Assembly: GCA_039725955.1 (NCBI GenBank)
Contig: CP091034.1
Span: 1,922,001-1,986,000 of the forward strand
Direction: 5' to 3'
Length of the DNA stretch: 64,000 nucleotides
From: Sinorhizobium sp. B11
Lineage (GTDB): Bacteria > Pseudomonadota > Alphaproteobacteria > Rhizobiales > Rhizobiaceae
Shown: one piece after another, positions 54,968-64,000 of the stretch
Layout of the letters: each line of letters starts with the position of its first letter
Position numbering within the stretch: position 1 is the stretch's first letter
The notes under the pieces: generated by a model
Told to the model about the DNA's origin: nothing
The model's input: the letters and a program-made list of their open reading frames with translations, nothing else
Databases searched by the model: none
Program-made: the position numbers and the translations under genes

Positions 54968-55547
54968 ATGAAATCCGATTTCCGTTCATGCCTGCTACGC
55001 CTGTCGAGTATCGCGTCAGCCGCAGTTGTTGCCAGCAGCTTGGGAATGTCATCGGCGCATGCCGCAGGCAGGATCTTCGACGAATTGCGCTTCGGCGCCT
55101 CCGCCTCCGTTCAAGGTGGCCATTCCCGAGAAGACGGCGTTTTCCCGGAGATTACGGCCCTCTTCGATCCCTTCGGATTTAAGCAGGCCACAGGCTGGAA
55201 GCAGCAACTCATGCATCCGCGCGTCCATGTCGGCACGTCGATCGGCACTGAGGGCGAAGCCACGCAGTTTTTTCGCCGGTTTCACCTGGACTGTCGATCT
55301 CAGCGACAAGATCTTTGCCGAAGCCGGTTTCGGCGGCGTCATTCATACCGGTGATATCAGGGGCAATGACGACGGTCCGGATCTCGGCTGTCGCGTGCTC
55401 TTCCACGAATATCTCGGCGCCGGCTATCGTTTCACCAGCAATTGGAACCTGATGGCGCAGCTTGCGCATTCCTCGAATGCCAATCTCTGCGACGGTCCGA
55501 ACGACGGCATGACCCGCGCCGGACTGATGGTCGGCTACAAATTCTGA
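54968..55547 (+). pseudogene. Acyloxyacyl hydrolase / PagL-like lipid A deacylase, frameshifted
   Basis: The product would be an outer-membrane beta-barrel that removes an acyl chain from lipid A. The N-terminal signal peptide (ending SSAHAAG) and FDELRFGASASVQGG are in one frame. The C-terminus (FAGFTWTVDLSDKIFAEAGFGG...LFHEYLGAGY...LAHSSNANLCDG...GLMVGYKF, with the PagL-type HSSN motif) is in the next. The break is at a run of six T (55268-55273); five T would give an intact 192-residue protein. Either a real mutation or a homopolymer sequencing error. AAGGACAG precedes the ATG. Confidence 0.8.
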
Positions 55548-55586
55548 TCGGCCGCGACCGTTCACGACATGGCTGCGAATTCTTTG

Positions 55587-55618
55587 ATGCCTGCCCTCTG
55601 TTGATGGCAGGCATTTTC
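55587..55618 (+). terminator. Terminator after the PagL-like gene
   Basis: ATGCCTGCC (55587-55595) and GGCAGGCAT (55606-55614) form a 9-pair stem followed by TTTCC, 40 bases after the stop. Confidence 0.75.
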
Positions 55619-55666
55619 CTGTCGCGCGCACTTCCTACATAAGCTAAAGACACGACAAACGCGCTG

Positions 55667-55766
55667 GGGCATGTCTGTTTTCCGTAAATCACAGGCACGC
55701 TCCATCTCTTTGTTTTCACGCAATCCGAATGCAAAACCGCTGCGCACTTTTGCTGGATTGCTCTAG
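55667..55766. repeat. RIME-type intergenic palindromic element, copy 3 (reverse orientation)
   Basis: GCAATCC...GGATTGC flanks the core GCAAAACCGCTGCGCA (55731-55746), the exact reverse complement of the 16-base core at 7435-7450. The outer palindrome (GGGCATG...CACGCTCC) is degenerate. It lies directly upstream of purL, within its probable promoter/leader region. Confidence 0.75.
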
Positions 55767-55786
55767 GCAGGGATTTTCGAGAGCTC

Positions 55787-58021
<2,235 letters not shown>

Positions 58022-58040
58022 TGTGCAAGGAGTAACGATC

Positions 58041-58274
58041 ATGGCCATGAAACCCGGTGACATCGAAGACATGATCAAGGCCGGGATTCCCGGTGCCAAG
58101 GTAACGATCCGCGATCTGGCGGGTGACGGCGATCATTACGCTGCCGAAGTCGTCGCGGAAGCCTTTCGCGGCAAGAGCCGCGTACAGCAGCACCAGATGG
58201 TCTATGAGGCGCTGAAGGGCAATATGGGCGGTGTCCTGCATGCCCTCGCCCTGCAAACCTCGGCGCCGGATTGA
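58041..58274 (+). CDS. bolA: BolA family protein
   Basis: A 77-residue BolA-fold protein (MIKAGIPGAKVTIRDLAGDGDHYAAEVVAEAFRGKSRVQQHQMVYEAL). BolA proteins pair with monothiol glutaredoxins to bind a [2Fe-2S] cluster and affect iron/Fe-S control; grxD lies 1.9 kb downstream. AAGGAG precedes ATG 58041. It is probably co-transcribed with purL and ends in a strong terminator. Confidence 0.94.
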   Translation: MAMKPGDIEDMIKAGIPGAKVTIRDLAGDGDHYAAEVVAEAFRGKSRVQQHQMVYEALKGNMGGVLHALALQTSAPD

Positions 58275-58311
58275 AATTCTGGCTTCGGCCGACTGAAGAT
58301 CTGAAATGAAC

Positions 58312-58353
58312 AGACCCGGCTGGAAGGCTTCTTCCGCCGGGTCTCTTTGTTTT
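58312..58353 (+). terminator. Intrinsic terminator after bolA
   Basis: AGACCCGGC and GCCGGGTCT enclose an inner GGAAG/CTTCC stem; CTTTGTTTT follows. Clear rho-independent terminator, 38 bases after the bolA stop. Confidence 0.9.
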
Positions 58354-58409
58354 GAAACGGAAGCGATCGATTCGAAAGTACGCGTCTTCGCCCTTTCTTT
58401 GCTGAGCTC

Positions 58410-59555
58410 TCAGGCCGGCAGCTTGTCCTGCTCGGGATCGGCAAAGACCGATGCCGGCATTGGGCCAGCGGTCAGCAGCGTGAAATCGAAGGAGGATTTT
58501 TTGTCCGGACCCAGCACATACTGGCGATGAACGCGTAACTGATCCTTGCGGATCTTCTTGTAGTGCTCCGGCGTCAGCATCTGCCGCACGCGGATATGGA
58601 TCATGCGCGCCTGCGGCGCGTCCGGATGGCCGGACACGCTGACGACAGGCACCTTGTAGAAATTGATCGAGTCCGTCAGGCACTGCACATCGAGCCAGAA
58701 AATATCCGGGCACCGCGCAATCAGCCCGACGCGCGAGCGCAGGAGTGTAGCAGACGACATCAGCGCGCATTGCAGGATCGCACAGCCGAGTGTCGCAAAG
58801 ACCACGCGTTTCCCCTTGAAGACATCCGGCTCCCGCTCCAGCAGAATGCCGACGACATGGGCCGCAACGCTGGAGCCCATGCTGTGCGAGGAGATGACAT
58901 ATTCATCGGCCTCTTCGTTGAGTGCTGCCCGCATCGATGTCGCGCATTGTTCGAGCCAGTCGTTGAAAACAGGCTTGTCCATGCGTGCGAGCGCCACGGC
59001 CATCTCCCAGTCAGCAAAAAGATGCAGCGTGTGGAAGCGCTCCGAGAACGGCAGGAAGCCGAAGATGAAGAAGATGGCCGCGAGCGGCGCGCTCCAGCCG
59101 ATGTGCCAGACGGGAAGTCCGAGCAAATATTGCAGCGTCAGGATCTGCAGCGTGACGACGATTGCGAGAGCCGTCAGCAGGAAGGGAAAGATGAAGAAGA
59201 GGCCAAAGCGCCAGGCATGCCGGAAATAGCCGGCCATGCCGCCCTCGCGCACAACCTGCCAGAAGCTTGCAAAGCCCGCCGCGATGCGGCTTGCCGTATT
59301 GCCGGCGCGCAACCGCTGCACCAGCTCGTCATGGTCGAAGACATGGACGCGGGTCTGCGTCTGCCAGCCATCGGCGCGGGTGCCGACATCGAAGGAAACA
59401 TAGGGACCGGCATCGGCAGTACCCGTCTCGATGTTATAGCCCCAGACGGATGCGCTTTGCCTTGCGGTACGCTCATACCGCGCCCGGTGCGCTGCGCCAT
59501 CAAGTGGTTCAAATCCGGGGAAATGCAGCACAACCCGCTTGTCGATGAGTTTCAT
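58410..59555 (-). CDS. Membrane-associated alpha/beta-hydrolase-like protein
   Basis: A 381-residue protein with two adjacent membrane helices at about residues 116-160 (FGLFFIFPFLLTALAIVV and PLAAIFFIFGFLPF). A later lipase-like segment, DEYVISSHSMGSSVAAHVVGILL (nucleophile-elbow-like S-H-S-M-G near residue 243), is followed by VFATLGCAIL. This suggests a serine hydrolase or lipase domain facing the cytoplasm, but I do not recognise a named family. It stands alone between converging and diverging neighbours. Confidence 0.75.
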   Translation of the reverse strand: MKLIDKRVVLHFPGFEPLDGAAHRARYERTARQSASVWGYNIETGTADAGPYVSFDVGTRADGWQTQTRVHVFDHDELVQRLRAGNTASRIAAGFASFWQVVREGGMAGYFRHAWRFGLFFIFPFLLTALAIVVTLQILTLQYLLGLPVWHIGWSAPLAAIFFIFGFLPFSERFHTLHLFADWEMAVALARMDKPVFNDWLEQCATSMRAALNEEADEYVISSHSMGSSVAAHVVGILLEREPDVFKGKRVVFATLGCAILQCALMSSATLLRSRVGLIARCPDIFWLDVQCLTDSINFYKVPVVSVSGHPDAPQARMIHIRVRQMLTPEHYKKIRKDQLRVHRQYVLGPDKKSSFDFTLLTAGPMPASVFADPEQDKLPA

Positions 59556-59721
59556 AGTCTTTTTCTTCTTTCCGGCGGGTTGAGTGCGCCGTTGCCAGGA
59601 TGACGGGTTCGCCTGAAAATACGGCGAAAAACCGGATAAAACCGTCGAGCCGTCTTGCTAAGCGAACTCTTCCGGAATTCAATAGGGGCAGCTGCGTTTC
59701 GGCAGGGTCGAGGGGGATTTT

Positions 59722-59955
59722 GTGGGCAATCTCGTGAATGAACTGGTGTCAGGCGTCGTCAATAGCGTACTGAAGGAAATCCTGAAGAAGACAACGGGCC
59801 GTACCACCACAACCAAGCGCAAGCGCCGCAAGGCAGCGTCTGCAACGGCGAGCCGCACCACCCGCAAGGCAACGCCGGTGAGTCGCAAGCCTGCTCGCAA
59901 GCAGGTCAGCAAGCGCCGCACGGCAGCAGGCCGCAGCAGGCAGCGCCGCGCCTAG
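59722..59955 (+). CDS. Very basic small protein, histone H1-like composition
   Basis: A 77-residue protein. The first 25 residues (MGNLVNELVSGVVNSVLKEILKK) look like an amphipathic helix; the remaining 50 are almost entirely Lys, Arg, Thr, Ser and Ala (KRKRRKAASATASRTTRKAT and similar). The composition resembles histone H1-like nucleoid proteins or disordered RNA-binding tails. It starts at GTG 59722 with GAGGGGG upstream. No homologue recognised; the ribosome site supports a real gene. Confidence 0.65.
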   Translation: MGNLVNELVSGVVNSVLKEILKKTTGRTTTTKRKRRKAASATASRTTRKATPVSRKPARKQVSKRRTAAGRSRQRRA

Positions 59956-60159
59956 AGCCTTTTCCACCGATACCGAGATTGAGCCGATCAAGGTCTATCG
60001 CAACGAGGCGTAACGCATAGGCAACAACCTGTGCCGCTAAGTGTCGCGGATTGGTCTTTTTTTGGTTTTCGCGGGTGGAATTCCGGCTTCCACATGCTAT
60101 CTAAGGAAAACGATTGAAACGGCGGGCCTTTAACCCGCCTGTTGAAAGGATTAGGTCCC

Positions 60160-60498
60160 ATGAGCGGTATCAACGAATTCATCGAAAACGAGATCAAGAG
60201 CAACGACGTCGTCCTCTTCATGAAGGGCACGCCGCAGTTTCCGCAGTGCGGTTTCTCCGGTCAGGTCGTCCAGATCCTCGATTACATCGGTGTCGACTAC
60301 AAGGGCATCAACGTGCTCGCCGATTCGGAAATCCGCCAGGGCATCAAGGATTACTCCAACTGGCCGACGATCCCCCAGCTCTACGTCAAGGGCGAGTTCA
60401 TCGGCGGCTGCGACATCGTCCGGGAAATGTTCCAGGCCGGTGAGCTCCAGCAGCACCTCCAGGAAAACGGCGTCACGGTCAAGACCGCCGTCGCCTGA
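60160..60498 (+). CDS. grxD: Monothiol glutaredoxin Grx4/GrxD
   Basis: A 112-residue monothiol glutaredoxin with the CGFS active site in FPQCGFSGQVVQIL (Cys near residue 30) and WPTIPQLYVKGEFIGGCDIV. It binds a [2Fe-2S] cluster with glutathione and hands it on, often with BolA. I chose ATG 60160, with GAAAGGATTAGG upstream. A leader hairpin (GGCGGG/CCCGCC, 60121-60139) lies just before the ribosome site. Confidence 0.95.
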   Translation: MSGINEFIENEIKSNDVVLFMKGTPQFPQCGFSGQVVQILDYIGVDYKGINVLADSEIRQGIKDYSNWPTIPQLYVKGEFIGGCDIVREMFQAGELQQHLQENGVTVKTAVA

Positions 60499-60546
60499 TC
60501 GGTCACCGGGCGTCCGTCCGGTTTCCAAATCTGTATCTTGAGTTCG

Positions 60547-60569
60547 AGGCGCTGCGCCAAGCAGCGCCT
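60547..60569 (+). terminator. Hairpin after grxD
   Basis: AGGCGCTGC (60547-60555) pairs with GCAGCGCCT (60561-60569) around GCCAA. The following TTGACCTGTTTAT has no clean T-run, so termination may be partial. Confidence 0.6.
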
Positions 60570-60593
60570 TGACCTGTTTATGGGAATTTCATT

Positions 60594-61883
60594 GTGACAG
60601 ATTCATCACAAGCCATGTCCGCGGGTCGGCTGCCCATGGGCAAGCTGGAATTTATCGCGCTTGCGGCTTTCCTGATGGCAGTCAACTCGCTGGCCATCGA
60701 TATCATGCTGCCCGCACTGCAGCAGATCGGCTCCAGCCTCGGCGTCGAGAACGAAAATCATCGCCAGTATGTCGTTTCCGCCTATCTTTTCGGTTTCGGA
60801 CTCGCCCAGCTTTTCTACGGGCCGCTTTCCGATCGCTTCGGCCGCCGTGTTCCGCTGCTGATCGGCCTCGGCATTTACGTCGTTGCCGCCTTCGGCATCG
60901 CTGTGGTCCCGACCTTTGCCGGGCTTCTGACGCTGCGCTTCATTCAGGGGCTCGGTTCTGCCGCCACCCGCGTCATTACTATTTCCATCGTCCGCGATGT
61001 CTACGGCGGAAGGCAGATGGCGGAAGTCATGTCGCTTATCATGATGGTCTTCATGGTCGTGCCGGTCATTGCGCCGGGCAGCGGCCAGATCATCATGCTC
61101 GTCAGCACCTGGCACATGATCTTCGTCTTCATAGGCACCATGGCGACGGCCGTCGGCATCTGGATGTATCTGCGCCTGCCGGAAACGCTGGATCCCGCCA
61201 ATGTCCGTCCGTTCACGGTCCGCTCGGTGGCGCAGGGCTTTGCGATCTTCTTTTCCAACCGCATCGCCCTCTGTTACACCATTGCCAGCACGATCCTCTT
61301 CGGCGCGCTGTTCGGCTTCATCAACTCTGCCCAGCAGATCTATGTCGGCATCTACGGTCTCGGCGTCTACATGCCCGTCGCCTTTGCCGGAGTGGCGCTG
61401 TTCATGGCCTTCTCGTCCTTCATCAATTCGCAGCTGGTAGGCCGCTTCGGCATGCGCCGGCTCTCGCACGCATCCCTTCTCGGTTTCTGCGGCTTGAGTT
61501 TCATCTGGCTGATGGTGCAGATATCAGGACCGCAGCCGATGCCTTTCCCGATCTTCATCGTCTTCTTCGCGCTGGTGATGTTCCAGTTCGGCTGGATCGG
61601 CTCGAACTTCAATTCGCTCGCCATGGAGCCGCTCGGCCATCTCGCCGGCACGGCTTCCTCTGTCATCGGCTTCATGAGCACGATCGGCGGCGCATTGATC
61701 GGAGCCATGGTCGGACAGGCCTTTGACGGCACGGCAACGCCGATGATCGCCGGCTACTTCGGCGTCTCGCTGATCGGTATCGTCTTCGTGCTGATCGCAG
61801 AAAAGGGCCGGCTGTTCAGGGCGCAGCATGCGCCGCTGTCGAAGGACGCATCACTTTCCAGCTTCAGCGATATCGGGCACTGA
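60594..61883 (+). CDS. MFS multidrug efflux transporter, Bcr/CflA type
   Basis: A 429-residue, 12-helix major facilitator of the Bcr/CflA drug-export branch. Seen are INSLAIDIMLPALQQIGSSL in helix 1, the motif A-like loop GPLSDRFGRRVPLL and the antiporter segment MVFMVVPVIAPGSGQIIM. Substrate unknown. It starts at GTG 60594. A paralogue with the same architecture follows after 132 bases. Confidence 0.9.
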   Translation: MTDSSQAMSAGRLPMGKLEFIALAAFLMAVNSLAIDIMLPALQQIGSSLGVENENHRQYVVSAYLFGFGLAQLFYGPLSDRFGRRVPLLIGLGIYVVAAFGIAVVPTFAGLLTLRFIQGLGSAATRVITISIVRDVYGGRQMAEVMSLIMMVFMVVPVIAPGSGQIIMLVSTWHMIFVFIGTMATAVGIWMYLRLPETLDPANVRPFTVRSVAQGFAIFFSNRIALCYTIASTILFGALFGFINSAQQIYVGIYGLGVYMPVAFAGVALFMAFSSFINSQLVGRFGMRRLSHASLLGFCGLSFIWLMVQISGPQPMPFPIFIVFFALVMFQFGWIGSNFNSLAMEPLGHLAGTASSVIGFMSTIGGALIGAMVGQAFDGTATPMIAGYFGVSLIGIVFVLIAEKGRLFRAQHAPLSKDASLSSFSDIGH

Positions 61884-62015
61884 GATCAGGCGCCCAATCA
61901 GCACTGAAGCTTTCAGACACATCAGGCGGCGGCACATTTTGGTAGGGGTTCGCCGCCCTCCCACACAATATTCGGCCGCTTTCCGGCCGCTCTTCCGTCA
62001 TTCAGGGGGATACGG

Positions 62016-63296
62016 ATGACTCCGACGCACAAACCGCACACCGAAAACCAGGGTTCTGCCCGCATTGGCATGGGCTTCTTCGAATTCGTGGTGACCATCG
62101 CCATCATGACCGCCAGCATTGCCATGGCGATCGACAGCATGCTGCCGGCGTTGCCCAATATCGGCCATTCGCTGGGTGTTACCAGCAACAATGATGCGCA
62201 GCTCGTCATCGGCGTCTTCTTCTTGGGCTTCGGCGCATCCCAGATCATATTCGGCAGCCTGTCGGATGCCTTCGGCCGCCGCAACATCCTGCTTGGCGGC
62301 CTTGCCTGCTACGTGGTCGGCATGTTTGCCGCTGCGGCCACCGGCAGTTTCGAAATGCTGCTGATCATGCGCTTCGTTCAGGGTATCGGCGGCGCGGCCG
62401 TGCGCATCACCACCATGGCGATCGTCCGCGATTGCTTCGGTGGCCGTGAGATGGCCCGCGTCATGTCCTATGTCATGATCGTCTTCATGATCGTGCCGAT
62501 CGTCGCCCCCTCTGTCGGCCAGCTCATTATCACCTATGCGCATTGGAACTGGATTTTCATCCTGCTCGGCATCGTCGCGACGATTCTCTTCGTCTGGGCG
62601 CTCCTGCGCCTGAAGGAATCGCTGCCGCCGGAAGAGCGCATTCCGCTGTCCGTTGGCGCTGTCGCCGATGGCTTCAGGACGGTTCTCACCAACCGCATCA
62701 CCTGCGGCTACATGATCGGGCTCACCATGTTCACCGGCGTCATCAGCGCCTATGTGATCTCGGTTCAGCAGGTCTTCGGCGAGGTTTATGGCCTCGGCGA
62801 CTGGCTGCCGATTGCCTTCGCCGCAACGGCAGGCGGCATTGCCGTTGCCAACTTCCTGAACGGCATGCTGGTGCGCACCTTCGGCATGCGCCGCATCTCG
62901 CATGCTGCCATGCTGCTTTTCACCATCGTCTCGGCGGTAGGCTTTGTCGCAGCACTTGGCGGCACGCCGTCCTTCGCCTTCTCCTACGCCCTCTTCTCGA
63001 TCCTGCTGATGATGTTTGCCGTCATCGCCACCAATTTCACCGCGATCAGCCTGGAGCCGATGGGCAATCTCGCCGGCACGGCAACGGCTGTCACCGGTTT
63101 CGTGTCGACGACGTTCGGCGCCCTCCTCGGCGGCGGCGTCGGCCAGCTGTTCAACGGCACGGTTCAGCCGCTGTTCGGCGGTTTCGCGCTCTTCGGCGCG
63201 GTCACCGTCGTCATGGTTCTCTGGGCGGAAAAGGGCAAGCTGTTCACCCATCCCGGCGACAGCCCGCAACTCGACCCCGGTGCGGTTCACATGTAA
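62016..63296 (+). CDS. MFS multidrug efflux transporter, Bcr/CflA type (second copy)
   Basis: A 426-residue paralogue of the preceding gene, with equivalent motifs: IDSMLPALPNIGHSLG, GSLSDAFGRRNILL and VFMIVPIVAPSVGQLII. Sequence divergence is substantial, so the duplication is old or reflects two separate acquisitions. GGGGGAT precedes the ATG. A hairpin with a T-rich tail follows the stop. Confidence 0.9.
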   Translation: MTPTHKPHTENQGSARIGMGFFEFVVTIAIMTASIAMAIDSMLPALPNIGHSLGVTSNNDAQLVIGVFFLGFGASQIIFGSLSDAFGRRNILLGGLACYVVGMFAAAATGSFEMLLIMRFVQGIGGAAVRITTMAIVRDCFGGREMARVMSYVMIVFMIVPIVAPSVGQLIITYAHWNWIFILLGIVATILFVWALLRLKESLPPEERIPLSVGAVADGFRTVLTNRITCGYMIGLTMFTGVISAYVISVQQVFGEVYGLGDWLPIAFAATAGGIAVANFLNGMLVRTFGMRRISHAAMLLFTIVSAVGFVAALGGTPSFAFSYALFSILLMMFAVIATNFTAISLEPMGNLAGTATAVTGFVSTTFGALLGGGVGQLFNGTVQPLFGGFALFGAVTVVMVLWAEKGKLFTHPGDSPQLDPGAVHM

Positions 63297-63308
63297 TGCT
63301 GCTTGAGG

Positions 63309-63405
63309 CCTAAAGCGTGCAGCGATCATTCAGCTTCGCTTGCCACGTTTTAGGCTTTTGTTTTCGCAGTCGCTCTCGCAAGGCCGCTGCACGTTTATGC
63401 GCGAC
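63309..63405. repeat. Degenerate RIME-like element with terminator-like hairpin
   Basis: CCTAAAGCGTG (63309-63319) pairs with CACGTTTTAGG (63344-63354) and is followed by CTTTTGTTTT, so the first half could terminate the upstream transporter transcript. The second half (CGCAGTCGC...AAGGCCGCTGCACG) resembles a decayed RIME core. Assignment to the repeat family is less certain than for the other copies. Confidence 0.5.
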
Positions 63406-63428
63406 ATGTCTTTGACCGGAAGTACACG

Positions 63429-64000
63429 ATGAGCCGTTTCTGGAGTCCCCTTGTTCAATCCCTGACACCTTACGTGGCGGGCGAACAGCCTGTCATTGAG
63501 GGGCTGGTGAAGCTCAACACCAATGAGAACCCTTACGGCCCGTCGCCGCGTGCCTTGGCGGCAATCTCGCAAGCCGTCAACGACACGCTGCGGCTCTATC
63601 CCGAGCCGACCGGCCTGAAACTGCGCCAGGCGATTGCCTCGAGCCATGATCTCGATCCCGGCGAAGTCTTTGTCGGCAATGGCTCGGACGAGGTTCTGGC
63701 CCATACGTTTCAGGCGCTCCTGAAGCACGACCTGCCCCTGCTCTATCCCGATATCACCTACAGCTTTTACCCGACTTATTGCGGTCTCTACGGCATCGAT
63801 TTCCGCGAGATCCCGCTGGACGAGAAGATGCAGGTGCGCATCGAGGACTACCGCCAGCCCTGCGGCGCGATCATCCTGCCGAACCCGAATGCGCCGACCG
63901 GCTCGGCGTTGCCGCTTGCGGCGATTGAGGCGCTGGTACAGGAACATCCGGATCAGGTCGTCGTCATTGATGAAGCCTATGTGGATTTCGGCGGCCAGAG
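63429..64000 (+). CDS. hisC: Histidinol-phosphate aminotransferase, 3' partial
   Basis: The frame runs off the window end after 190 codons. It begins MSRFWSPLVQSLTPYVAGEQ and contains the family signature KLNTNENPYGPSPRALAAI, then LRLYPEPTGLKLRQAIA, GNGSDEVLAHTFQALL and PNPNAPTGSALP. The PLP enzyme converts imidazole-acetol phosphate to histidinol phosphate; some HisC paralogues act on aromatic amino acids, so the exact role is inferred. GGAAG precedes the ATG. Confidence 0.9.
   Translation, partial: MSRFWSPLVQSLTPYVAGEQPVIEGLVKLNTNENPYGPSPRALAAISQAVNDTLRLYPEPTGLKLRQAIASSHDLDPGEVFVGNGSDEVLAHTFQALLKHDLPLLYPDITYSFYPTYCGLYGIDFREIPLDEKMQVRIEDYRQPCGAIILPNPNAPTGSALPLAAIEALVQEHPDQVVVIDEAYVDFGGQ

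Noticed and set aside
55268..55273. Programmed -1 ribosomal frameshifting at the TTTTTTC run in the PagL-like gene
   Set aside because: As in anmK, the frame needs +1, so a standard -1 slippery site is excluded.
60121..60139. GGCGGG/CCCGCC hairpin before grxD as a terminator or riboswitch
   Set aside because: Short, no T-run, and no known aptamer pattern; noted only as a leader hairpin.

Overview
The window looks like a stretch of core chromosome from a Rhizobiaceae alphaproteobacterium (Rhizobium/Agrobacterium group). The evidence is the high-GC coding style, RIME-type intergenic palindromes, a large suf operon preceded by Irr- and RirA-like iron boxes, the purL-bolA-grxD and crcB-rluC-HAD-ATP12 gene orders, a tandem glycine riboswitch before gcvTHP, and many families typical of this group (DUF982, DUF1127, DUF2259, DUF2189, DUF455). 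I see no prophage, insertion sequence, CRISPR array or plasmid replication gene. Coding density is high and almost every gene has a family assignment.

Layout. 1-7.4 kb: the 3'-most part of pccA, a glutathione-dependent formaldehyde dehydrogenase operon, a guanidine-II riboswitch with a sugE/gdx exporter, a small secreted protein, DoxX, and pccB converging on pccA. 7.5-11 kb: a minus-strand block with crcB, rluC, a HAD phosphatase, an ATP12 chaperone and a lipoprotein. 11-17.2 kb: a periplasmic copper chaperone, then the glycine riboswitch and gcvTHP. 17.2-20.4 kb: a structured gap with a degenerate tRNA-like sequence, an SDR/TetR pair, an orphan flagellar-rod-like protein and a LysE exporter. 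20.4-27.9 kb: the minus-strand Fe-S operon (cysteine desulfurase, sufB, a 56-codon ORF, sufC, sufD, sufS, sufT, sufA) with a clear iron-responsive promoter. 28-36.6 kb: a hydrolase, a GNAT gene, a frameshifted anmK, tyrS, a giant AsmA-like protein, Bcp and DUF455. 36.7-45.5 kb: an M23 peptidase, a DEAD-box helicase, Nudix, TfoX, a flavin reductase, an orphan solute-binding protein, rpe and purB. 45.5-50 kb: membrane proteins, an RBBP9-like hydrolase and a PAS-PAS-GGDEF-EAL protein. 50.2-58.3 kb: purC, purS, kptA, purQ, then a MocR regulator with a striking operator, a frameshifted lipid A deacylase-like gene, purL and bolA. 58.4-64 kb: a membrane hydrolase-like protein, a very basic small protein, grxD, two Bcr/CflA-type exporters and the start of hisC.

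How it fits together. Five de novo purine genes (purB, C, S, Q, L) lie in the right half, with an RNA 2'-phosphotransferase overlapping purQ. Fe-S assembly (suf), the Grx4 monothiol glutaredoxin and BolA are the usual iron/Fe-S partners. The glycine cleavage genes are controlled by their own tandem aptamer.

The observations most worth checking are: the guanidine-II riboswitch; the RirA/Irr promoter of suf; the 56-codon ORF coupled to sufB; two genes (anmK and a PagL-like gene) broken by the same kind of +1 event in a TTTTTTC run; the degenerate tRNA-Thr-like sequence; and the MocR operator, which may drive a leaderless transcript. I did not find a clearly new multigene system.
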